In this document: positions 26,201-38,200 of the stretch, piece after piece | How the letters are laid out: the number at the start of each line of letters is the position of its first letter | Numbering within the stretch: position 1 is the stretch's first letter | DNA from: Nautilus pompilius | Taxonomy: Eukaryota > Mollusca > Cephalopoda > Nautilida > Nautilidae | Direction of reading: 5' to 3' | NCBI GenBank assembly: GCA_018389105.1 | Contig: JACATO010000600.1 | Coordinates: forward strand, 372,001 to 436,000 | Length of the DNA: 64,000 bases | The notes under the pieces: generated by a model | Told to the model about the DNA's origin: nothing | Seen by the model: the letters and a program-made list of their open reading frames with translations, nothing else | The model's database searches: none | Made by a program: the position numbers and the translations under genes

Positions 26201-29200
26201 TGTGGTCATTGTTATTCTAGAGTCTATCATCATATGTAATTATATTTGAAGTAGCAGATTATTCCCTTGATTAATTAAGTAATTAGTTAAATTGTTTTTA
26301 TTACCCACCATGCTTTAGTGTTGTCTGCTTTCAGCTTTTCTGATGGCCCATCCTTGCTTTTAGATAATTTCTATGCCTTGTTGAAATTAGTTTGTATTGT
26401 CTTTAATCATCTTTCATGTGTGTACAGCTGTTATGATTCCTCCTAGAGCTAATCTATAACTTGAGGCCCACACAAAGAGTCAGCAAAATTTTTCTGTTAG
26501 ATGGCTGTGACTACCACTCATAATTTCCATTTTCTGATCCTTTCATGAATAGATCAGTTTCAAGTTACTGTCTATAAACAGGCCAGCCAGAAAGATAATC
26601 AACTCCAGCTGACTTTCTTGGAGAGTTTATTTAGCTATTTCCGAAAATAATTCATCAATAAATGACTGCTATCATTTTCAAACCAATAATTAGTTGGAAA
26701 TTATTTTAGATGGTATCTACAGAATACATCTGTTCAGATCTTTCTATTTGAAATAATTTTAATCTAAAAGTAAGTTTTTGAATTTTTCCATTAAGATATT
26801 TGTTAATTCATGGTCGTTAGATTTTAAAAAGAACTATGAAGTGACTACACTCAGGACAGCCAATGGGAAAGGTAGCTGCAGTGACCATCCAGCACTTCAA
26901 CAGGTGCATAAAAATGTAATGAAATCAGAAGATAAATTGTAGAACAATTGCCCACCCAATACATTTGCTTTCATAACCATAACTCTATTATCTCTTGCCT
27001 GTTATTGGCAGGATGTTTTTCTTTCTAAATATATATATGAATAACTATTTTGTGCTGTTGCTGCGCTGTTTTTTTTTTTTTGTCTCTAACTTATAATGTT
27101 CAACATCCAAATACTATTTGTACACCTATAATTCTATAATCCATGCAAACCTATACATACATAGAGGCCCTTGCTATATTTTAGCTTTTGGTCCCCTGAG
27201 AGCCTCACCTTGCCTTCCTTGCCCTCTCCTGCTTCTTATATAAGTCATATTAGTATTTTAGGCTCATTTTAATGCTTAAATTTTATTTTTCCTTGGTTAA
27301 TTAAGTTTTGATGTGACTGCCTGACTTGTTTACATAGAAAACGAATTTTGTTTACAATCCAAACCAATTAATTGGATAGATTTATAATACTGGATTACTG
27401 ACCTTACCATTAATCATCTGCCACGTGTGTGTGCATGTTGAAAATATTCATATTTTTGATTTTTTTCTTTTTTATTCCTTTTAAAAGTTAGTTGTAGTAG
27501 ATCATTTGCAGTCATAGTGAAAATATTTGGGGAAATTTTGTTTCATGGTTGATATAATTTGGTTTTGTCTTATTCTTTTTGATGAATTTACCTGGATTCT
27601 TACCTGAATTCATATTTAACCTTTAGTTAAAGGGGGAAACCCCCTCCTCAGAAAGTTGATTGTGATAGTGTAATGGTGGCATTATTTTTTTGCCCTAACA
27701 TTAGAAGTAACAACCTGCACAGTAGAAACGCTGTTTAGCACAATGAGAAGGGTGAAATCATGGCTGGGTCAACAGTGGCAAATGATCTTTTGTCTGGATT
27801 TTGACTGGTACTGAAATCTCCTTATAAGCAGCATTATGCCAAAAATTGAGACCATGCATGGCTATGAAAATATGTTTCACCAGATCAAGTGGTGGATGGG
27901 ACAGTGTCAACCAGTTAAATACCAACCATCAGATTTTTTTTTGTGGAATGTGTTGAGAGTCAAGGTGTATGCTACAGAACCAGCTACCGCCTATGAACTC
28001 CAACAAGGAATAGTTGTTATTTGAACAGCTATTCCTGTGAAAACATGCTGCTGCATGTTGCTTTGTTATCAGATGCTGCAATGCCTGCATGGGTTCTGAA
28101 GGTGGATTTTTTGTACACATGTTGTACTATATCCTGTTTATATATCTGATGTATAAAGCAAAAATTTGATCTAGCAATGTCTTTGTTTACTAAGCTATAG
28201 AAATGTATATACATCATTTTTGGATAATGCTTACATATACTATATTTGATCAATCGTTTATAAACTGATAAATTTTATTATTTTTAATTTGGCTTTCTGG
28301 TGTAGTCTGTCTGTTTAGACTGCAGGGATTGTGTTATAAGCCATATCAGATATGACAACATCCATAGAAGCAAGCCCCCGTTAATTGTTATAGAATTTTT
28401 ATTTGATGAAGAAAACTTTCTATTTCAACTATATAAGAACAGATGTTTGTGGTTATAGTGTATACAAGCCAAACTCTATAGGTAACATTGAAGCCAGAAT
28501 TTAAAAAAAAAAAATATTAATCTTAAAGAAACAGTAGTTATGGTATAACTAGAGTTCTGAATATAATTAGCGAAGGCATGTTGGTAGAAAAACAGCCTTC
28601 AGAAGAATCATTTGTTGAGCTTTTTGTCTTATTTCCAATGAACCACAAATCACTGGTGATTAATCAATGTTGGTTAGCAGTTTGGCTTGATATTTACCAA
28701 AATCAGTTGTAAGAAATAAAAGCACCAATACAATAAACAATTTAAGCTCATTGACAGTGGAGTGATGGTTGATAAGGAAATATGATGTCAAAATGAAAAC
28801 AAAACCTTGCATGTTGTTGAGTGTATTAAAACATTAAATTATGTGAACTGGTGACTTCACAAGAAAGTTCCCACAATGAAGCTCATTAATGGAGAAATCT
28901 AGGTATCTGATACTAATAAATAAATGCTTCCAGAAATCTTCAAAGCCAAACCCTAATTATTATGCAATGCCATGTCAAAATGAAAGAAGAAAATCAGTAA
29001 CCGTCTTTTTTTTGATTTCAGTTAAAGGTGTATATGCAAAATATACAGTATAATATACTAAAAAAAAGAAGAAATCAACAATTCTGCAAATATTTAATAA
29101 TATGTAATGTACCTTATACATATACAAAAAATGAAGACCATGTGTATAATGTTTCGGGTTTGCCATGGCTGGGGGTTCTGGTTTGATATGACTCAGTTGA

Positions 29201-32200
29201 GTGTATCTCCCATAGTGTGGTTTCTTCTCACTCTCTTGCACCAGTCCATCAGCAAGGGTTTCCTACCACAGCTACAACAGAGAGGTGGCTCGGACGAATC
29301 TAAGAACAAAGTGCATTCTGGAAATTTCCATGCCAGCCTTTGTTTCTGGTGCCATATCTCCCCCTTTCCCACCACACTTGTGTTTTGTGATTTTGCACCT
29401 ACATTAACAGTAGGGGATGAGAAATAAACATTAATATACACAAGAGGTAATGCAATAACTTTAAATTAAAAGGTCTCATTTAACCCAAACCATAGTATTT
29501 ATTTTGTGTAGCTAATATCTAAAATTGGCTGTTTTTTTAATACTGGCTAAGTGACATAGCAGGGTTTTAAGAATTATTTTATCTTTTTTTTACTGTATGT
29601 ATCAGGCCTTGCAGGAGACTGCTGAGAGGGATTAATATATAAATACTATGCATTTGTTCGTGAACCACTTCGATGATGGTTTATTCATAGCAGCTGGCAT
29701 TTCAATAGAAAAAAGCAAACTGAAGTAGCAATGATAAGAACGTAACCTCTGTGCGTGTGTGTGTGCAGATAATTTGTTCATTACTCAATTTCTGATATTT
29801 ATAAACAGGAAGTCTTTAGATTATGCTGTCTATGACAAGAACCAGACAATGTAATCAGTGTGAAAAACATTTAGTGAATTATTTATTCAGAATATTTCTT
29901 TCTTTTTTTTTTGCATTTTTGAGAAACCACATAGTAAAAAAAAACGATGATGGAGAATGATTGCATGAGTTAATATTATAACCAGCAATACTAACATAAG
30001 AGAATAAATAAACCAAATATTTCAGCTATGCACAGTTAGCTATTTGTTTTGTCTCTTTAATAGCCAAACAGATTTTGAAAAGAAGAAAATAATAATTAAT
30101 ATGCTTATAATTTCCAAATAACAACACTAATGGACAGATTTTGTGATTGGTAGGCACCACTATCTTTTTTGCCTCTGTATATAGGCTTACACAGCTATCA
30201 TGCCAGTTTACATGATCTTGGAGATACTTTGTCTGCAGGCAATGTTTTTAAAAAATGTGTTAAATATTTGCATAACACTACTGATTCTAAATTGACCTGG
30301 TTATATACTAATATTGATTAGTTAGTATAAAACTTTTAAGATTGCAATTTCTGTTAAAAAAAAAGAAATTCTTGTAAGTCTCATAATAAAAACACAATTA
30401 TGTTTTGGTCTCTGCCTAGTTATGGGCAGAGGGAGTGAGATATGAAGGGGCAATAAACCTTCTTTTAAATATTTTGCTTTCATAGTAATAAAAGAATATC
30501 ATATGTCTTTACTGCCAGGCAATGTGGCTCAGTGGTGAGTGTGTTGGCTTTAGGACCTAAGGGTCCTGGGTTCAATTCCCACTGCTGGCAGGTCACAATG
30601 TTGTGACCCTTGAGCAAGGTTGCCTGTGTTGGCACTCAGACAGAGGACGCTCTATAGCTATGACAGAGGCGAGTCTCCTATGACAAGGAAAAGTCAGAAG
30701 AATAAACTGCTGCTGATGAAAATGGATGCACTGGGCCAGAGTGTGCATAATGATGGTGCAACAAATCCTGCTCTTACAAAATGAGTGATTGAAGAAATAG
30801 AAACATGACCTTGCTCATAATTCTCTAAGGAAATGAAGTTTATAAAGAGGGTGTCATGGGAAATGCATTCCCATAAGTTGGCAGATTTTGCCACTAGAGG
30901 GAGGAGGTACCAATGAAGCCATGCTATGTCATGACAAAACCACACCACATGTTAACTTTAAAAAAATAAGTTTCATCTGAAATTGACATGTAATTATAAC
31001 AGTAAAAAATTGAGTTAAACCAGTTCAGCATAATGTCAATAAGTGCTTTTAGTGCTCACAATGTCTGATGCCAATCTTAATGACAGCATCCAGACATAGC
31101 ACATGGTGCAACTCACTACTATGGATTGCAAACAATGTGTATAATGAATGCTGACAAGCACTCCTAAGAGACCACATGCTAGATGATCTTGGAGAGAAAG
31201 TGTTCACAGATATCTGATAGCTTTGTAAGCCTATACATAATGGTAGAAACATGTGAGAGGGGCAAATTATGCATACCCCAATGAACCTATCTACTTTTGC
31301 TAACATGTGTTACAAATGACTGCAAGAAGTAACTTCATGATCATCCAGTAAAAAAGGGTAAATTTTATTAGTTTTTTATTATTTAAAACACGTTGTTTTC
31401 ATGAATAAACAAACAATTTTGTGGCCCTATGCAGTAGCAGCATTTCTAGCATTTCTTCTGAAAATTCTACCCAATACATCCTTTGAGGAAGCCTGTGGAA
31501 AAATGAGAGATTAAAATGCAGTTTACCTCTGACCATTTTCCAGCATGCCATTTTGGGGGACATTCCTGAATATTGCATCTTCTCTTTCGGGCTGGTCGGG
31601 GTATATTACTGCAGAATTTTCTTTTCAGTTTTCTGTACTTGTTGGGAGCAGTCTTTTGTTTGCATCTCACCCTGCGCACCTGATGTCCTCTCCCACAACT
31701 ACTGCTGCAAGATCTCCATTCTTCAGGTTCCCACCTGTAAATAACAATTCATGTTGTTGATATGTGAAGCACATGATCATTCTCAAAATGAAGAAACTAC
31801 TGTATTGCAGTAGTTAAACTAGTTGGAAGTATGCAGATAACAGATTTTCTATAAAATATCTGTTAGCTGATGGAATCGATAAGGAAGTAGTTAAAACAGT
31901 TTCAACAAATGGTACCGTCACAAAATGGAAATAAATGTTAGATGGTTTTTTTTTTTTTGAATATGAACTATCTAAACAGACAGAATGTTGTGTATTTCCC
32001 TATCTAAGCACTGTAGAGGAATAAGAGATTACTGTTTGCTTGTTTGTTTTCTAAAATAGGAATAAAGAGTGTTAGTGTTTTAATAATAATAATAATAAAG
32101 ATAGTTCCATAATTCTCAACCTAAATTATTCCCCCCCCCTGGTAGCCTATGAAAAACAAATGACAAAGGATTACTTTCTTTTATACCTAATAAGTGTTTT

Positions 32201-35200
32201 AAAAAATTACACACATTTCTAGCAAATATAGAATCTATTCTGGAGGTTGAGAGTTAGTTTGAAAAAATGTTTGGTTTATTTAAATAATAATAATTATTAC
32301 TATTAATGTGCTTTGCATAACAGTTTTCTGGTTGTGGTTTCTGTTAAAATTCACTTAACTCTTTACTCTCGAATAATTCAAACATAAATAAATGCCCAGT
32401 GCTAAGACATTGATAGTTTGGATCTTACTTGAAAAGTCCATTTCTATTCCTGCCATGTGTTTAAAAGCAAACCTGCCATTAGTAACAGGAAACAAATATA
32501 AAAATAAGGAATTTTTAGACCTGTTAAGTTTAAGGTATTAACATTTCATTTGTTCCTGGTGAAGGTACAGTAGTAACAGCATAAAATATTATCAAGTATG
32601 GTAATGTCATGTTTACTGTTTACCAACTCTAATCAAATATTGATAAAAAAGGATTCCATAGGTTTTTTTTAAAAGAATCAGTAGGACCGGGTTAAAATCC
32701 TAAAGTCATCTATTATAAGTCTTTGTAAGGCAGAATCATCTTGTCCAGTTCGTCATGAGGAGAACCTGTCAAAAAGTCCCAATTTAATGGTAGATTTAAA
32801 GGAAATCATAGAAAATTTCCAAGAAAATATTCTACATGTCAATTTGATTTATCCTTCTTTAACTGAATACTTTTTTTTCAGATGATGGTTATATAAACAA
32901 CATCAGGCAGAGGTCACAAGAAACAAAATAACAATAGTTTAAAAATTCTCAACAACCAAACTTTGAGGCAAGATTTTAAAGATAAGTCAGATGTTGCATC
33001 AGCAATATTTTATTAGGCCGTTACAAACGTTTTGTTGGTTCTTATATTATGTTAATTTGTGGCTCATATTTTGCCTGCTTGTGAAGGTGTATGTAGATAA
33101 CTTATATATCGTTTTTTAGTGTGTGCTTTAGCAAACATTATGCAAAAACCTACATTTTTAAAAATCATAAAATGCATCTTTGTTTCAGGGTTCTGAGTGA
33201 AGCTTGGATAGAAAGGTTTTTCGTGCCATTTTGCTTGACAACTTCAAACCAGGTCACAAATTGAGCGAGGCAACTTGTAACATTAAGAAAGCACAGGGCG
33301 AGGACACAGCAAATGAGCGTACAATGCAACGATGGTTTGCAATGTTTCGATCAGGAGATGTGAGCATCGAAGATAAGGAACCTATCGGACGTCCTTTCAG
33401 CTGTGCTGATGACCATCTGAAAGCCACAGTTGAAGCTGATCCAAGAAAAACAGAGCAATAAATTGCTGGAGAGCTTGACGTAAACACTGCAGCTGTTTCC
33501 CGGCCTCTTGATGAATGAATCATTATGTGCAATGAAAAATGGATCCTTTATGACAATCGCAAACAATCGGCACAGTGGCTTCACAGAGATAAGGCACCTA
33601 ACCAGATTCAAAAACCCAGCCTCCACCCAAATAAAGTCATGGTCACTGTTTGGTGGATTGCAACTGGTGTCATCCATTATAATTTCTTACAACCTGGCAA
33701 AACCATCACAGCTGAAAGGTACAGTTGTGAATTTAAATGTTCATCAGAAACTCTCCCAAGGACAGCCCTCATTGGTGAATTGAAGAGGCCCAATCCTGCT
33801 CCATGCCAATACTTGTCCTCATGTTGCAAAAGTGACTTCAGAAAATGAACACATTGGAGTATGAAGTTCTCCCAAACATCTCGACAGCTTCCTCTATATG
33901 AAATCCTCTCCAAGTAAGTAGCAATTTAAACTGCCTTCCAACAGCTTATCGACTCCAGAAATCCAGATTTTTTTCAAAATGGTATAAATGCACTTTTAAC
34001 TTGTTGGTCGAGGTAAATTGATTGTAGTGGAACTTACTTTGATTAATAAACTTCACATTCAGCAATGATATGAAGTCTCATTGTTGCAGTAAAGAAACCA
34101 ACAAAACTTTTGTAACAGCACAATAGTACAGAAGAGATCGTCTAAAAGTTTTGTTTTTTTTTAATATATATTATTTACTTACGTATCACATTTAACATTT
34201 TTGCATACTTTTTATGATTTTTAATGTATTTCTGATAGTATTATTTTAACACTGTTCACCTGTTACATTATCAGTAGCATTATAATCATTAATCTTAATT
34301 CAAGCAGATGTGACCAAAATGTTTTACCTTGGAGGACATGGTTTTTGATTGCATGGCAACTTCACTTTCTGTGGCTTTTTGCTAGAATCACAGAAAGTTG
34401 AATTTACTTCTTTTTCCTGGTCCATGTAGCATGTTGCAGTCACCACTTTTGTTCCTAAAGAAATAAATGCTTGCTCATAATTATGAATGACTCATGCATT
34501 CTTCTGGGTTAGCATTAAAACTAATTTTTAAAAAAAATTATATTACATTTTCCTGTTTTCAAAGAAGTTTAAATCATCATACTTTAATCATGCTGTTGCA
34601 ACCAAATAAAATACTATTTTACTTTCTTTCCTTTCTTATAATTGGGGAGGAAAAGAGAGAAGATAATTTTCTTTCCATTATTTCTAAAGGTAAAATTATA
34701 TCAGCAAACTGTCAATTCTAATGCTGTCAAATCAGAGATATAATTAAAATGAAAATGGCAGCAAAAATACAATTACAATTTAATATTAAAGAATTTTGGT
34801 AATGTATTAATTTTGCTTTTATTTTTTACCTTCTGCACAAGTCCTGCTGCAAGATGAAACAGTTAAAGCCCATCTGTAAACTGATGAAGACGATGCTATT
34901 GTTGTTGTTGGTAACATTTCTTCTGGTGTCTTCAGTAAAGTATATTCATACATAATACCCGGGTTCATTCCTCGAACCAATATCTTATAAAAAAATAAAA
35001 ATAGATTAAAAAAACAAAGTAGATATTCATTTCAATATCTGAAAGTAGTGCAGTAGATAGCAGCTCAATAATTAGCCTACTGGACTGCTAAGGCATAGGG
35101 CCCAAGTTCAGTTCTCAGTAGATTCTCATGCTTCTTCACCAGCCAGCAGTCATGTGGGTTTTTGTCCCATATCTAGAAATGAAGAGTTCTAGTAAGGATT

Positions 35201-38200
35201 TTCCTTCTGAAGGCAAAAGTAATGGATTCCTCATGGATCAGGAAAGGCAACACTCTCAAGCAAATAACTGCAGCACTACACACCCTTGCTAGGATTGTCT
35301 CCCCTGTAGAGAGGTCTACATTAAGACTGATGTACAACATAACATATCTGAAAGTGACATACTAGAATACTGAAATATCTTTTACCCTTTAACATTTAAA
35401 ATGTCAACTAATGAAAAATATTTATTCATAGACAAATATAATGCAGTTTCCAAACTGCCATTGCTATAGAAATCTAATGAAAACAAACATCATTAAGAAA
35501 TTTAAATAATTATTCTAATGTACATTTCTAACTATTTCAAAGCAGATTATATATACTGTTCTTATTTTGCTAAGTACTAGTCGATTGTGCACTGACTGAA
35601 ACCGTAACTACTAACTTTTGAGAATGTTGATCTCGAATAAGTTAATGTAGCTGGCGAAAGGCTTTTACATATATATATGTATGTATGCATGTAAATAATG
35701 TAAATTTTGAGTTAGTCGCTTATTTTGGCCGGGTGGGGAACCAACCCTTTTCTAGTCTTTTTGTAGAAATTAACGAGGCTTCGGAGGAATGCTGCTGGCT
35801 CATATTGAGCGGATGGTGAAGCAGTGTCTGCCCGGCCCCACAGTCGGCTGTTTTTGATTTGAATCTCGGTTTGTCAACAATTTTTTTCTTTGTTTTTGAA
35901 TTGTAAAACCTTATTAAAGCTGATGCATTTTTTATTTCGTAAAGTTTAGATGCTAAAAATTATGTAAATTTGTGGGGAAAGGAGGGGGTAAGGGTTGTCA
36001 CTGCAGTGTTTTTTATCTCGCAGGTTAAGGCGGGGCTCCCTCGATCGATAGGAAGAGGACCGACCCGGAGATCGTGTGGTCCAGCGGATGTGCGATGCTG
36101 AAGGTACATTGTGTGTGTGTGTGTTGGCCATCCCGTTATCGAGGCGAGCAATGAGTACATGCGAATATTTAGTTGAAAAGTTGGCGCTTCCTGAAGGGGG
36201 AAAAGGGCCGGTGGGTGAACTGATTGTTTCTTTTATGGCTTCTATCTACAGTTTTTCTTGGGTTGTTGGTGATGTCTGGTGTAGGTTACTGACTGTAGTG
36301 GTCCACCGTTCCACTTGGCTACTCGCTCTGCCAACTGTTGAAGTGAAGTTAACTCGCTGCCCCTTCCATACCTTCCTGATGACCGACCACACGTGCGGAT
36401 GATCGGCTGCCAGCCACCCTCACTAATGGACGACTTTAAAATAAGTAACTTCTCGTGAGCGCTACATCGACAAAACTTATATTTTCAGGTACGTATGCTG
36501 TGAGGAAAGGAGCTACAAGTAAATAAGATAAATATATGCTTTTGTTTAACTAAATTCTTTTGACTCCAAATTTCTGGGTGAGAAAACACCTTTCTACTGA
36601 CTGGTCAGAGCATTGGGACAATCCTACCTCCAGAGAGAGAGGGAGTAGGGTTGGGTGGCCGGCTCTCAGTCTAGATGTAAACTAATTTTGGCTAAAATCC
36701 TTTAAGACCATAAGTTTTCATTTTAAAAAAAATTATCAATTTTTGTTACTAATCGAAATTTAAATAAAATTTCTTTGAACCTAAAAAAAAGATCAAACAT
36801 TGAAAATTACATGATTATTTAGAAAAGATACAATAATAAAAATGTTTCAGATGTGCAAGAAAATGTGAAAATTGGCCATACCATTTTTTTCCCTTTCTTT
36901 GCAACAAGAAAGTCTATAAAAGCAGAGTATGTGGAGTAGAAGACAGAATGAAGGCCCTGCAAGCTGCCTCCCTGTTTGCACTGAACAAGTTGAAACAGCA
37001 CCTGTGCCAAGCATGTGCTAAAGAACCAGGGGACACATAACCTGGGCTATTTTTGGAGTTCACAACATTTTTCTTATTGAAATTTGTTGGTTGCCAAGTC
37101 TTTATGATGTATTTTTCAAACAAACGCTCTAATGCACAGCACCACCATTGCAGCATCTGCTCATCTAAAGCAGTAAACTAAAAAAAATAAGATTAAAACC
37201 AACAGCTTGATGATTAAAGATGGATTGCAGCCACTTGTCCTGCAAATTAACATCATTGTACACCAACCAATCTCCTCAAGACTACACACATGGCAACAGG
37301 AAAGATTGCCAAAATATCTCTAATTAGTTCTAATAACAAAATCAGGGAAATGTCCAAACTAACCATCTAGCTTCTACAGATGACACATCACCAATATCTT
37401 TCTTCTCTTCTACATAGTACAGATAGCATTAAACTTCCTTTTCTAATGATTACTAATAGCTTTCAAGAATGCCACCAATCTTTGATATTGTTCAATGTTT
37501 CATTGGCTATTTGCTTATTTTTATTATATAAAATTAAACTAGTTCCAGAGCATGAAATTTGAACCAGTGTCTACAAGGGAGACTAACCTGGTGAGAAAGC
37601 ACAGTGCCATGGTTATGTGCTAGAAAGCATTATCTTGTACCATGCCAGCACTACTGACTTTGGCAGAAAAATCTTTACTAGAATTCTTCATTTTTAGATG
37701 TGAGAAGATATCCAGATGACTAGCTGATGGAAGAAGCATAAGAAAATACCATGTATGGACATATGCCAAATTAAGTTGATTGAACATAGGCCTTCAAGAC
37801 CTTGGCAGTCCAGTAGATTAACCACTGGACTACTGGATGTCTGGTGTAAAATTGTATTCTTAGCAAAAATTATATATATATATAAACAAAGTAACCTCCG
37901 AGGTTCTTCATTTGTCTGTGCTCATCTGCCAAATTTGCAGACATTTATTTACTTTCAGAAGTTCTAAATACTAATAAAAAATGGTCAAAAATTAAAAAAA
38001 ACAAACAAGAAAATATTTTAAATAAATCACACCTGATAAAATTACTAAAAAATCAAATTTTATTTTATAAATCCTCATACCAAAAATAAATTATGACAAT
38101 AACACTCTTTCAATGACTTGGATAATGGTCAGAAAACAATTGCATTATCATCTCAAATTTAAATTGTTTCCTTTTGTTTATTTAGTGCGAAGATTGGTTT

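Larger units (their letters stand above)
21477..31526 (-). other. Largest visible ADAMTS intron (10 kb)
   Basis: GT-AG intron packed with mobile DNA: a SINE at 21785-22080, a Tc1 fossil at 24840-25560, a DDE scrap at 27836-28023, a tRNA-headed SINE at 30512-30720, and a GT-rich tract near 22463-22495. The stretches between are AT-rich and without coding signal. Confidence 0.75.
31735..34327 (-). other. ADAMTS intron containing the mariner element
   Basis: GT-AG intron of 2.6 kb. Nearly half of it is the mariner at 33013-34123; the rest is AT-rich with an AAT run near 32083-32098 and a C8 run near 32132. Confidence 0.8.

Noticed and set aside
29107-29441. Overlapping open frames on both strands, one with several cysteines
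   Set aside because: The cysteine spacing does not fit TSP1 or any other ADAMTS module, and no splice sites keep the frame with the neighbouring exons.
30512-30591. Possible tRNA gene
   Set aside because: A and B boxes and most of the T stem fit, but the acceptor and anticodon stems do not pair, and a SINE body follows.
36076-36402. Plus-strand open frame of 108 codons in CpG patch 1
   Set aside because: No recognisable motif; raised GC lowers stop frequency, so a chance frame is expected.
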